A stretch of 64,000 bases of DNA, taken from contig VBIQ01000005.1 in assembly GCA_005880985.1 (NCBI GenBank), positions 186,001 to 250,000 of the forward strand, given 5' to 3'. Of this stretch, positions 1 through 8,791 are shown piece after piece. This DNA is from Chloroflexota bacterium. Its GTDB lineage: Bacteria > Chloroflexota > Dormibacteria > Aeolococcales > Aeolococcaceae. The notes beneath the pieces were generated by a model. The model was not told the DNA's origin. It saw only the letters and a program-made list of their open reading frames with translations, and did not search any database. A program made the translations under genes and the position numbers. Numbering within the stretch: position 1 is the first letter of the stretch; the number at the start of each line of letters is the position of its first letter.

Positions 1-202
1 GGGCGACGCGACCGTCGCTCTGCAGGCGAGCCGGCGGATAGCGGCGCGCGTGGTAGACGCCGGCGGCGACGAACTCCATCGCCTCGTCGGCGTCACCCGT
101 CAAATGGATGGCATAGGTGAGGAGCTCATCGAGGTGCTCACGGACGAGGCCGCTGAGCTCGCTCGCATACGAGGACGAGGCGTGTGGTGCAACGTTGAGC
201 AT
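1..202 (-). CDS. ECF-type sigma factor, N-terminal part (runs off window)
   Basis: The reverse strand from an ATG at 202 stays open to the window edge and encodes 67 residues. They read like sigma-70 region 2: a helix containing LVREHLDELLTYAIHLTGDA followed by a segment corresponding to the usual DAEDLVQETF helix, here DEAMEFVAAGVYHARRYPP. The usual acidic core is weakened, with no LVQE, so it may be a divergent ECF factor or another helical protein. A GTG seven codons upstream (223) is an alternative start. A TATGCT hexamer at 236-241 on the same strand could be its -10 box. It lies 58 bases after nnrE in the same direction. The C-terminal half, including region 4, is outside the window. 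Confidence 0.45.
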   Translation of the reverse strand, partial: MLNVAPHASSSYASELSGLVREHLDELLTYAIHLTGDADEAMEFVAAGVYHARRYPPARLQSDGRVA

Positions 203-260
203 GACGGTGTGCGTGCACAGCACGCGAGCAGGTGCAGCATACAGGCGTGTGGTTGTGCGG

Positions 261-1001
261 TCAAGAGAAATCGCTTGCGGTCGGAACCGGCAGCAACACC
301 CCGCCACGCACCGCCGCCGGCGGCGTGAGCCCCGCGCCCGTCCAGGCGGCGGCGGGCATCCCGATGTCGGCGACCATCAGCCGCCCCAGCCACGGTGACG
401 CGGCGCGGTGCCAGCAGCCGGCCTTCACCGCCGCCAGGGTGCAGGTCACCGACGCGCGGACGCAGGGGTCGAAGGCGTCTCCGGTGCTCGCGTCGAGGCC
501 GCTGGGGACGTCGATGCTGAGTACCCGGGCGCCGGCGAGAGCGCGGATCACAGCGGCGTCGGGCTCGCGCGGAGCGCTGCGCAACCCGGTGCCGAGCAGC
601 GCGTCGACGACCAGGGACGCGGTCGCGACGCGGGCCGAGACCTCGGCGGCCGCCGCATCCAGCCGGACCTCGACCCCGCCGGCTCGGGCCGCCTCCACCT
701 GTCGCGGCAGCAGCCCCCGCAGCTGCTCGGCGGTGCCGAGCACCAGGGCGCTGACCGCACAGCCCCAGGTCGCCAGGTGGCGCGCCGCCACCAGCCCGTC
801 CCCTCCGTTGTTGCCACGTCCGGCAACAACCACTAGATCGGCGGGACGGCGTCGCAGCAGCCGCCAGGCGCATCGCGCCACCTGCCAGCCGGCGACCTCC
901 ATCAACTGGACCACCTCGACCCCGGCCGCGACCGCGGCGGCGTCGAGGGCGGCAACCTGTGCCGACGTGAGCGCCCCGTAGCGACCGTGCAGGTCGCTCA
1001 C
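261..1001 (-). CDS. nnrE: NAD(P)H-hydrate epimerase (YjeF N-terminal type)
   Basis: Predicted to interconvert the R and S epimers of damaged NAD(P)H hydrate so that the dehydratase can repair it. The 246-residue protein carries the family motifs GRGNNGGDG near residue 55-65, DALLGTG and IDVPSGLDASTG. It contains only the epimerase domain; the ADP-dependent dehydratase (NnrD) domain often fused behind it is absent and must be encoded elsewhere. The GTG start at 1001 overlaps the stop of the upstream SAM-adenosyltransferase gene in a GTGA, which implies translational coupling. Longer frames upstream are only antisense or alternate-frame readings of the preceding gene. Confidence 0.9.
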   Translation of the reverse strand: MSDLHGRYGALTSAQVAALDAAAVAAGVEVVQLMEVAGWQVARCAWRLLRRRPADLVVVAGRGNNGGDGLVAARHLATWGCAVSALVLGTAEQLRGLLPRQVEAARAGGVEVRLDAAAAEVSARVATASLVVDALLGTGLRSAPREPDAAVIRALAGARVLSIDVPSGLDASTGDAFDPCVRASVTCTLAAVKAGCWHRAASPWLGRLMVADIGMPAAAWTGAGLTPPAAVRGGVLLPVPTASDFS

Positions 1002-1768
1002 GCCAGCAGCACCCGCACCGCGGCGCCGGCCTCCGGCCCTCCCAGACAGCGCCCCGGACGTCCTCGCGCCGCCACCTCGACATGACCGGCGCTGCCGACC
1101 AGCACGGCGAGGCCGTCGCCGATCTCCGCGTAGGTGCGCACCACCGAGTCGGTCCCGCCACCGTCCCATCGGGCCCCGGTGAGCCGCGCCCCGCCGAGGT
1201 CGGCGAGCCGCACGGTGGTGATGGCGTTGCCGAAGTGATCGACGGCGGCGACACGTCCCAGCAGGGCCGCGTCGTCGCGGCGGGCGAAGGCGACGTCGAG
1301 CAGCATCGGTGGGGCACCGGGTTCGCCGATGTCGTCGAGGTCGGCGCCCGCCGCCAGTCGCGCCGCCGCCGGCGCGAAGACGTCGCGTCCGTGGAACGTC
1401 GGTGAGGCTCCCGCCGGGACGGCGACGGCGGCACAGCGGCGCATCGTGCTGTCGGCCTCCGACCACAGGTAGCTGAGCAGCCCGTTGTCGGGGGCGACGC
1501 AGCGCACCTCGCCGGTGTCGACGGCGAGGACACGCCGCTCCGAGCCGACGCCGGGATCAACCACCGCGCAGAACACCGAGCCGCGGGGGAAGGCGAGCGC
1601 CGACGCCTTGAGGTGGTAGGCGCCGGCGAGCACATCACCCGGCGGCACTCCATGGGTGGCGGTCACCACCCGCAGGGTGGGGTCGACCCGCCAGCAGGCG
1701 CCGATCAGAGCGCCGGCGTAGGTGTCGCCACTGCCGAAGTCGGTGAGCAGGACAACGGGGTCGCTCAC
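998..1768 (-). CDS. S-adenosyl-L-methionine hydroxide adenosyltransferase (DUF62 / fluorinase family)
   Basis: Family members hydrolyse SAM to adenosine and methionine. The 256-residue protein opens with VVLLTDFGSGDTYAGALIGA and has DPGVGSERR, which carries the catalytic Asp and Arg, and FHGRDVFAPAAA, which carries the conserved His. Those residues fit the hydrolase (duf-62) branch rather than the halide-using fluorinases. The GTG start at 1768 has a TACGCT hexamer seven bases upstream (1776-1781, reverse strand), which suggests a leaderless mRNA. Its stop overlaps the start of nnrE. The pairing hints at metabolite damage control, which is inference only. Confidence 0.85.
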   Translation of the reverse strand: MSDPVVLLTDFGSGDTYAGALIGACWRVDPTLRVVTATHGVPPGDVLAGAYHLKASALAFPRGSVFCAVVDPGVGSERRVLAVDTGEVRCVAPDNGLLSYLWSEADSTMRRCAAVAVPAGASPTFHGRDVFAPAAARLAAGADLDDIGEPGAPPMLLDVAFARRDDAALLGRVAAVDHFGNAITTVRLADLGGARLTGARWDGGGTDSVVRTYAEIGDGLAVLVGSAGHVEVAARGRPGRCLGGPEAGAAVRVLLA

Positions 1769-1775
1769 GGATGCG

Positions 1776-1781
1776 AGCGTA
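1776..1781 (-). promoter_or_regulatory. -10 box of the SAM adenosyltransferase gene
   Basis: TACGCT lies seven bases before the GTG at 1768, the spacing expected for a leaderless transcript. It is one of nine TANNNT boxes with 6-8 base spacing in this window. Confidence 0.5.
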
Positions 1782-1832
1782 GCGGTCCGGTTGCCGGTCG
1801 CCGCCGACGGCCGGCCGGCCGGCGCAACCGGC

Positions 1833-1838
1833 TACCGT
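1833..1838 (+). promoter_or_regulatory. -10 box of the small membrane-anchored protein gene
   Basis: TACCGT lies seven bases before the GTG at 1846. Together with the box at 1776-1781 it makes the 77-base gap between the two divergent genes a compact bidirectional promoter. Confidence 0.45.
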
Positions 1839-1845
1839 ACCGGCG

Positions 1846-2217
1846 GTGAGCACCACTCTCCAGGCGTCGCCGGTCCAGCGCCGCCCCTGGTGGGCGGGGG
1901 CCGCGGTGGTGGTGGCGGTACTCGCCATCGTCGCCGCGCTGGCGGTCGGGCTGCGCGGCCTGGGCGGTAATCCGGTCAGAGGAACCGATGCGGCCGGCGT
2001 CACCACCATCAGCGGCAGCTGGGAGCCGTACAGCTGCGACAGCAACGCCTGCCAGGGCTACGTGCAGGACGGCGGCCGCAGCGTCTTCGTCCGCTTTCCG
2101 CACTGCCCGTCCAGCGGCTATCCGGGGCGCAACCAGCAGATCATCGTCCACGCGCGACGCGATCCCGCCCTCGGCACCGCGGCGTACCACGCGCTGACCT
2201 GCCTCACCTCACCGTGA
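1846..2217 (+). CDS. Small secreted or membrane-anchored protein, function unknown
   Basis: A 123-residue protein that I do not recognise. Residues 14-40 form one hydrophobic segment preceded by Arg-Arg, either an uncleaved anchor or a signal peptide. The remaining 80 residues are predicted outside the cell and contain four cysteines (near YSCDSNACQGYV, FPHC and LTCL) that could form two disulfides. The GTG start at 1846 is supported by TACCGT seven bases upstream. It is transcribed away from the SAM adenosyltransferase gene and converges on groEL. No operon partner is visible. Confidence 0.6.
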   Translation: MSTTLQASPVQRRPWWAGAAVVVAVLAIVAALAVGLRGLGGNPVRGTDAAGVTTISGSWEPYSCDSNACQGYVQDGGRSVFVRFPHCPSSGYPGRNQQIIVHARRDPALGTAAYHALTCLTSP

Positions 2218-2352
2218 CGGGAGGGCGGTGGCCGGTGCGCCGCGAGCCGGCTGGCGCAGGTCCTTGGCCATGACCACCACGCGCCGCCGGTAGCCGAGGC
2301 GCTCGTCAGCCGTGGCCGGGCGGGACCATCGGTGGCATCCGCATCCACGGAA

Positions 2353-2381
2353 GAGGCGGCCCGGCTGTGCCGGACCGCCTC
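2353..2381. terminator. Hairpin between convergent genes, likely bidirectional terminator
   Basis: A 12-base arm (2353-2364) and its near-perfect complement (2370-2381, one mismatch) are separated by a 5-base loop. It starts 25 bases past the groEL stop and lies downstream of the small gene ending at 2217. There is no T-run on either side, so it would be a GC-only hairpin terminator or mRNA 3' protector. Confidence 0.55.
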
Positions 2382-2405
2382 GTCGATGCGAACTGTTCCC
2401 CTTGC

Positions 2406-4058
<1,653 letters not shown>

Positions 4059-4086
4059 TCAACGAAATTCCGGTCGGTCGCCCATC

Positions 4087-4113
4087 TTAGCACTCTAGGG
4101 TGGCGAGTGCTAG
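4087..4113 (-). promoter_or_regulatory. CIRCE operator (HrcA binding site) of groEL
   Basis: TTAGCACTC at 4087-4095, nine bases, then GAGTGCTAG at 4105-4113. This is the known TTAGCACTC-N9-GAGTGCTAA element with one mismatch. It sits between groEL and the divergent purU. Confidence 0.93.
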
Positions 4114-4127
4114 CCCTCGGCAGGGCC

Positions 4128-4136
4128 GAGTGCTAA
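4128..4136. promoter_or_regulatory. Extra CIRCE half-site
   Basis: A perfect GAGTGCTAA lies 14 bases beyond the complete CIRCE and 40 bases before the purU start. The spacing from the nearest half-site is not the canonical nine bases, so it may be an auxiliary HrcA contact or the remnant of a second operator. Confidence 0.6.
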
Positions 4137-4176
4137 GCCCGGTTCCGCCGCCGGGCCCTGGCCCACACTGGGCGCG

Positions 4177-5085
4177 ATGACCGGCGCGGACGCCTCCCCC
4201 ACCGCCATCCTGCTGATCGCCTGCCCGGACCGGCGCGGGCTGGTGGCCCGGACCGCGGAGTTCGTCGCCGCCCGCAACGGCAACATCGTCCACGCCGACC
4301 ACCACATCGACCTCTCCACCGGGCTCTTCCTCATGCGCCTCGAATGGGAGCTGTCCGGCTTCGAGCTGGGTCGCGACGAGATCGACACCGGCTTCGCACC
4401 GCTGGCGGAGGAGATCGGCGCCGACTGGAGCCTCCACTTCTCCGACACCCGGGCGCGGCTGGCGGTGTTCGTCAGCCGGCAGGAGCACTGCCTGTCGGAC
4501 CTCCTGCTCCGCCAGCGGGTCGACGAGCTGCGCTGCGAGCTGGCCCTGGTGCTCGGCAACCATCCCGACCTCGAGGCGCTGGCGCACAGCTTCGGCGCCG
4601 CCTTCCACCACGTCCCCACCGAGGCCGGTGACCGCGCCGCCGCCGAGCCGCGCCAGCTCGACCTGCTGCGCGAGCACGGCGTCGACGTCCTGGTGCTGGC
4701 CAAGTACATGCAGGTGCTCAGCCCCGCCTTCCTGCGCGCCTTCGAGCAGGAGGTGTCGCCGCGGCAGCTGCGACACGCCGGACGGCACCGGATCATCAAC
4801 ATCCACCACTCCTTCCTGCCGGCGTTTGCCGGCGCCAACCCCTACCGGCAGGCGTTCGAGCGAGGGGTGAAGATCATCGGCGCCACCGCTCACTACGTCA
4901 CCGAGGAGCTCGACGCCGGCCCGATCATCGAGCAGGACACGGTGCGGATCAGCCACCGCGACACCGTCGACGACCTGGTGCGCAAGGGACGCGACCTGGA
5001 ACGGGTGGTGCTCGCGCGGGCGGTGCGCAGCCACCTCGAGAACCGGGTCCTGGTGCACGGCAACCGGACCTCGGTCTTCGAGTGA
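4177..5085 (+). CDS. purU: Formyltetrahydrofolate deformylase
   Basis: Hydrolyses 10-formyl-THF to THF and formate, balancing the one-carbon pool and feeding formate to PurT-type purine synthesis. The 302 residues show an N-terminal ACT domain (about 8-90, starting ILLIACPDRRGLVARTAEFV) and a formyltransferase domain with KYMQVLSPAFL, INIHHSFLPAFAGANPY and DAGPIIEQD, which carry the Asn-His-Asp catalytic set. The ATG at 4177 has CACACT seven bases upstream and no clear Shine-Dalgarno site, so a leaderless mRNA is likely. It diverges from groEL, with an extra CIRCE half-site in its upstream region. Confidence 0.95.
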   Translation: MTGADASPTAILLIACPDRRGLVARTAEFVAARNGNIVHADHHIDLSTGLFLMRLEWELSGFELGRDEIDTGFAPLAEEIGADWSLHFSDTRARLAVFVSRQEHCLSDLLLRQRVDELRCELALVLGNHPDLEALAHSFGAAFHHVPTEAGDRAAAEPRQLDLLREHGVDVLVLAKYMQVLSPAFLRAFEQEVSPRQLRHAGRHRIINIHHSFLPAFAGANPYRQAFERGVKIIGATAHYVTEELDAGPIIEQDTVRISHRDTVDDLVRKGRDLERVVLARAVRSHLENRVLVHGNRTSVFE

Positions 5086-5104
5086 GGCTCGGGTCGCCGC
5101 CTCC

Positions 5105-5110
5105 TATCAT
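5105..5110 (+). promoter_or_regulatory. -10 box inside the purU/metalloprotease junction
   Basis: TATCAT lies seven bases before the ATG at 5118. It supports that start over the GTG at 5082 and suggests the metalloprotease gene has its own leaderless promoter. Confidence 0.5.
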
Positions 5111-5117
5111 CGAGGAC

Positions 5118-6278
5118 ATGCCCGTCATCGACAGCCGCTGCGTGATGCGGCGGTCGCTGGCCGCCGGGGCAGCGGTCGGCGCCGCCGCCCTGTCGCTGCG
5201 CGCCCTCGCCCGTCCGCTGCCCACCGAGGAGCGGCGGCTGCTCGACTGGGAGCAGGTGCGGCGCGTCGCCCACGCCCGCTCCGGCGAGCGCGGACCGACC
5301 GAGGTCGACGTGGTCGGCGCCCGGCTGGGCGTCGACTATGACGCGGTGGCGGCGCAGCTGGCGCCGCTGATGGCGGAGGTGTGCGGCGAGCCGGTCCACG
5401 GCTTCCCCAGCTTCACCGTGCTCGACCGGCGGGGCTTCATCGATCGCAACCTGGTGATCGTCCGGCGGCTGATCGAACCGGTGGAGCGGCTGCGCGCGGG
5501 CCTGCCGGAGAGCCGCGTCACCGCCCTGGGGCGCGGCCTCGGCAGCCGCTACCTCGGCGAGCTGCTGGGCTTTCTCTCCAAGCGCGTCCTCGGTCAGTAC
5601 GACCCGGTGCTGATGCTCGCCCCGCCCGCCCTGGACCAGACCGCCGAGCCCAGCGCGCTCTACCTGGTCGAGCCCAACGTCGACGTCTTCGCGCGCCGGC
5701 ATGCAGCCCCAGCCGAGCCGCTGCGCCGCTGGCTGATCCTCCACGAGCTCACCCATGCGTGGCAGTTCGAAGCCCACCCCTGGCTCCGCGACCACCTCGG
5801 CGAGCTGATGCGCGAGCTTCTCCAGAGCGAGCTGCTGGGCCGGCTCGCCGACGCCGGCGCTGGCTCCGCCGGCGGCAGGTCAGGGATGTCGACCACCTCG
5901 CTGATGCGCCTGCTGCCGGCCACGGTGCGCACCCAGCTGCGCGTCGCCTCGCGCATCCAGGCGGTGATGAGCGTGCTCGAGGGCTACAGCAACTTCGTGA
6001 TGCATCGCGTTGGTCGGGGTCACATCGCCGACTTCGAGCGGCTGGAGCGTTCGTTCCACGCCCGCAGTGTCCAGCGGCCGCCGCTCGAGAGAGTGGTGCT
6101 CCGCGCCACCGGGCTGTCGATGAAGATGCGCCAGTACGAGCTCGGCGAGCGCTTCTCCGAGGCGGTGGTGCGCCGCGCCGGGCTGGACACGCTCAACCGC
6201 ATCTGGGAGGGACCGGCGGCGATGCCCTCGCTGGACGAGCTCAACAGCCCCGATCGCTGGCTGGCCCGGGTCGCGTGA
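5118..6278 (+). CDS. Zinc-dependent metalloprotease-like protein, DUF2342 (F420-associated type)
   Basis: The 386-residue protein has the zincin motif HELTHAWQFEAHPWLRDHL near residues 210-230 (HExxH), followed by the long helical C-terminal domain of DUF2342. Members of this family are annotated as putative hydrolases, and one branch co-occurs with coenzyme F420 genes; their substrates are unknown. The N-terminus (RCVMRRSLAAGAAVGAAALS) has two Arg before a hydrophobic run, which could be a Tat-like signal or membrane anchor. The chosen ATG lies 33 bases after purU; a GTG at 5082 overlapping the purU stop is the alternative. The gene runs into a Fur-type regulator with almost no gap. Confidence 0.8.
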   Translation: MPVIDSRCVMRRSLAAGAAVGAAALSLRALARPLPTEERRLLDWEQVRRVAHARSGERGPTEVDVVGARLGVDYDAVAAQLAPLMAEVCGEPVHGFPSFTVLDRRGFIDRNLVIVRRLIEPVERLRAGLPESRVTALGRGLGSRYLGELLGFLSKRVLGQYDPVLMLAPPALDQTAEPSALYLVEPNVDVFARRHAAPAEPLRRWLILHELTHAWQFEAHPWLRDHLGELMRELLQSELLGRLADAGAGSAGGRSGMSTTSLMRLLPATVRTQLRVASRIQAVMSVLEGYSNFVMHRVGRGHIADFERLERSFHARSVQRPPLERVVLRATGLSMKMRQYELGERFSEAVVRRAGLDTLNRIWEGPAAMPSLDELNSPDRWLARVA

Positions 6279-6280
6279 GC

Positions 6281-6775
6281 ATGGCTCGAGCCCGGCGTGC
6301 GGCCACCGCGGACCGCCTCACGACAGCCGGGCAGCGGCTCACCGCGCAACGAGTGATCGTCGCCGAAGCGCTGACCGCGGCGGGACGCACCCTGAGCGCC
6401 CGTGAGCTGCTCGACCGGCTGCGGCCACAACATCCCTACCTCGGCCGGGCCACCGTCTTCCGCACCCTCGACCTGCTGGTCGAAGCAGGTCTGGCGCGAC
6501 GCTTCGAGCGGCCTGGACACATCTACGCATACGTCGCGTGCGAGCCCACCCATCACCACCATCTGGTTTGCCGCAAGTGCGGCAGCTCGACGGACATCGA
6601 CGAGACCGAGGTGGCCACCCTGGTCAAGGGGGTGGCGCGCCGCCACCGATTCATCCTCGACCATGACGCCCTCGACTTCTACGGAACCTGCGCCCGCTGC
6701 GCAAGGTCGCCCGCCGGGGACCGGCGGGACCGAGATTCAGTCGATACTCAATCTCAGTTACACTCGGGGGCATGA
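6281..6775 (+). CDS. Fur-family metal-responsive transcriptional regulator (probably Zur-like)
   Basis: A 164-residue repressor. The N-terminal winged helix includes YLGRATVFRTLDLLVEAGLA as recognition helix region. Metal ligands are visible in THHHHLVCRKCG and YGTCARC, giving the two CxxC pairs of the structural zinc site and a His cluster for sensing. A GTG at 6275 overlapping the previous stop is an alternative start. The next gene is a ZIP-type metal transporter, and a palindrome lies at the end of this gene exactly over the transporter promoter, so zinc- or manganese-dependent control of uptake is likely. Which metal is sensed cannot be told from sequence. Confidence 0.88.
   Translation: MARARRAATADRLTTAGQRLTAQRVIVAEALTAAGRTLSARELLDRLRPQHPYLGRATVFRTLDLLVEAGLARRFERPGHIYAYVACEPTHHHHLVCRKCGSSTDIDETEVATLVKGVARRHRFILDHDALDFYGTCARCARSPAGDRRDRDSVDTQSQLHSGA
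6732..6764 (+). promoter_or_regulatory. Candidate Fur/Zur operator and promoter of the ZIP gene
   Basis: A 24-base imperfect palindrome (6732-6755) has outer arms GAGATT and AATCTC and inner AGT and ACT. It is followed by a TACACT -10 box at 6759-6764 with a plausible -35 (TTCAGT, 6736-6741) 17 bases upstream. The site is AT-rich compared with its surroundings and lies inside the last codons of the regulator gene. Binding here would block the promoter. Confidence 0.55.
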
Positions 6776-6798
6776 TCTCGCACCTGCCGAGCTCGTAA
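6772..6798 (+). CDS. Eight-residue leader ORF before the ZIP gene
   Basis: An ATG seven bases after TACACT opens an ORF reading MISHLPSS and stopping with TAA one base before the ZIP GTG. The ATG overlaps the stop of the regulator gene (ATGA). If transcription starts at this ATG, the ORF is leaderless and would couple translation into the transporter gene. Its short length makes this tentative. Confidence 0.3.
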   Translation: MISHLPSS

Positions 6799-6799
6799 C

Positions 6800-7543
6800 G
6801 TGGCCGCCCTCGGCGTCGCCGTCACCGCCCTGACATTCTTCTCGACCTGTGGGGGTGGCCTGCTGGCGCTGCGGGTGCGCGACCGTCTCCACCTTCTGCT
6901 TGGCTTCAGCGCCGGCGCGATCCTCGGGGTGGTCCTCTTCGACATCCTTCCTGACGTCGTGGACCGCGCCGGAGCGGACCACATCGCGATCTCCAACCTG
7001 ATGGTTGCCACCGCCGCGGGTTTCCTGGCGTTCTTCTGCCTGGAGCGGATCACCAAGCTGCACTCGCCACGCGAGCACGAACACCACGCCGGGATCCCGC
7101 ACGGCGGTGAGCTCGGCATCCTAGGCGCGGCCGGACTGTCCTTCCACAGCTACCTCGACGGCCTGGCCATCACCGTCGGCTTTCGTACCGGCGCGGCGGT
7201 CGGAGCGGTCATCGCCGTCGCGGTCCTGGCTCACGACTTCGACGACGGGTTGAACACCGTGACCGTGGTGCTCGCCCACGGCAACCCCGCGCGGCGCGCC
7301 CGGCAATGGCTGCTCGTCGACGCCACGACGCCGCTGTTGGGAGCGCTGACCGGGCTGGTCGCGCCGATTCCCACCAGCGTGCTGCCCTACATCCTCGCCA
7401 CATTCGCAGGCTCGTTCCTGTACATCGGCGCCTCGGACCTGCTGCCGGAGGCGCGCGAGCACGATTCGCCGCTGGTCCTGGCGGCTGCAGTGCTGGGGAT
7501 GGCGGTGCTCTTCGGCGTCGCCCGCGCCGCGGCGTCCGCCTGA
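6800..7543 (+). CDS. ZIP-family divalent metal transporter
   Basis: A 247-residue integral membrane protein with about eight hydrophobic segments. ZIP features include a cytoplasmic His-rich loop (REHEHHAGIPHGGE, about residues 94-107) and HSYLDGLAI followed by HDFDDGLNTV, which supply the intramembrane metal ligands. Family members import Zn2+, Fe2+ or Mn2+ across the cytoplasmic membrane. The GTG start lies one base after the leader ORF and 24 bases after the Fur-type regulator. Its end converges on the acyl-CoA dehydrogenase gene with 9 bases between stops. Confidence 0.88.
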   Translation: MAALGVAVTALTFFSTCGGGLLALRVRDRLHLLLGFSAGAILGVVLFDILPDVVDRAGADHIAISNLMVATAAGFLAFFCLERITKLHSPREHEHHAGIPHGGELGILGAAGLSFHSYLDGLAITVGFRTGAAVGAVIAVAVLAHDFDDGLNTVTVVLAHGNPARRARQWLLVDATTPLLGALTGLVAPIPTSVLPYILATFAGSFLYIGASDLLPEAREHDSPLVLAAAVLGMAVLFGVARAAASA

Positions 7544-7552
7544 CACCCAGGG

Positions 7553-8758
7553 TCAGCCGCGTACCCCGAGGATGCGCCGGACCAGGATGTCCTTCTGCAC
7601 CTCGGTGGTCCCGCCGCCGATGGTCAGCGCCCGGGCGAAGAGGAAGGCCCGCTGCCAGGCGCCCTCGCCGACCGCCCGGGGTTCGCCTGGACCGAGCTGG
7701 GCCTCGACGCCGAGCAGCTGCCACACCGCGTCGTGGACCTGCTGTCCCCAGAGGTCCGAGGCGAGCTTGCGCACCGACATTTCGGCAGCCGGCACCTCTC
7801 CGCGGGCGACGGCGCTGAGCAGCCGCAGCCCGGTCATGCGCAGCGCCTCGCCCTCGATGTGCAGGCGGGCCATCTCGTCGCGCAATGCGGCGCCGGCGTC
7901 TCCCGGCGGCAGCAGTCCGGCGTCACGCCGCCCTCGCCAGAGCGTCAGCACGTCGGCGAAGGTCGGACCCTGACCCCAGAGGGTGCCCTCACCGGCCGAG
8001 AGCCCGACCCGCTCGGCCATCAGGGTGGTGATCGCCACCGTCCAGCCCGCGCCCTCGGCCCCGACGCGGTCGGAATCGGCGACGAAGGCGCCATCGAAGA
8101 AGACCTCGTTGAACTCCTGCTCGCCGGTGATCTGGCGGATGGGCCGCACCTCGACACCGCTGGCGCGCATGTCGAGGGCGAAGCAGGTGATCCCGGCGTG
8201 CTTGGGCGCGGCGGGATCGGTGCGCGCCAGCAGCAGGCCGCGGTCGGCGATCTGCGCGATCGACGACCACACCTTCTGTCCTTCCACCCGCCAGCCACCG
8301 TCGGCGCGGGTCGCGCGCGTCGTCAGCGAGGCCAGGTCGCTGCCGGCACCGGGCTCGCTGAAGAGCTGGCACCAGATCTCGTCGCCGGCGGGGATCGGCG
8401 GCAGCAGACGCTGCTGCTGCTCCGGGGTACCGTGGCGCAGCAGGGCGGCGGCTCCCCAGCCGGTGCCGATGACGTTGACGCCGCGGGGAGCCCGGGCACG
8501 CGCCAGCTCCGCCTCGTAGAGCATCAGCTGCACCGGTCCCGCGTCGCGACCGCCCCAGCGCTCCGGCCACCCCGGCACCGCCCAGCGACCCTCCGCCAGG
8601 GTGCGCTGCCACCGGCGCGATTCCTCGAGCCGCGCCGCCTCGTCGTCGAGCGAGGCCCGCTCACCGGGAAGGTGGGCCTCGAGGAAGGCGCGCAGCTCGT
8701 CGCGGAAGGCGGACTCCTCGGCGGTCAGGGACAGGTCCACGGAGGCCGAGTTTGACAT
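7553..8758 (-). CDS. Acyl-CoA dehydrogenase
   Basis: FAD-dependent alpha,beta-dehydrogenation of an acyl-CoA thioester. The 401 residues contain the family signatures WCQLFSEPGAGSDLASLTTR (FAD/substrate contact), WRVEGQKVWSS and the C-terminal IGGGTTEVQKDILVRRILG, which binds FAD in the partner subunit. The overall sequence resembles the FadE17/FadE26-like group acting on bulky or branched substrates. The start is ATG at 8758; the open frame continues far upstream but only as an antisense reading of the AtuA gene. It diverges from the AtuA pair with a 33-base gap, which suggests joint control and a shared substrate. Confidence 0.93.
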   Translation of the reverse strand: MSNSASVDLSLTAEESAFRDELRAFLEAHLPGERASLDDEAARLEESRRWQRTLAEGRWAVPGWPERWGGRDAGPVQLMLYEAELARARAPRGVNVIGTGWGAAALLRHGTPEQQQRLLPPIPAGDEIWCQLFSEPGAGSDLASLTTRATRADGGWRVEGQKVWSSIAQIADRGLLLARTDPAAPKHAGITCFALDMRASGVEVRPIRQITGEQEFNEVFFDGAFVADSDRVGAEGAGWTVAITTLMAERVGLSAGEGTLWGQGPTFADVLTLWRGRRDAGLLPPGDAGAALRDEMARLHIEGEALRMTGLRLLSAVARGEVPAAEMSVRKLASDLWGQQVHDAVWQLLGVEAQLGPGEPRAVGEGAWQRAFLFARALTIGGGTTEVQKDILVRRILGVRG

Positions 8759-8791
8759 CTGCGCCGGTCCGCTGCGATCCTCCCCGCCCTG

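Noticed and set aside
5118-5200. Tat signal peptide on the DUF2342 protein
   Set aside because: RRSLAAGAAVGAAALS has twin Arg, but the consensus residues after them are missing and no cleavage site is clear. DUF2342 proteins are mostly cytoplasmic, so I left it as uncertain.
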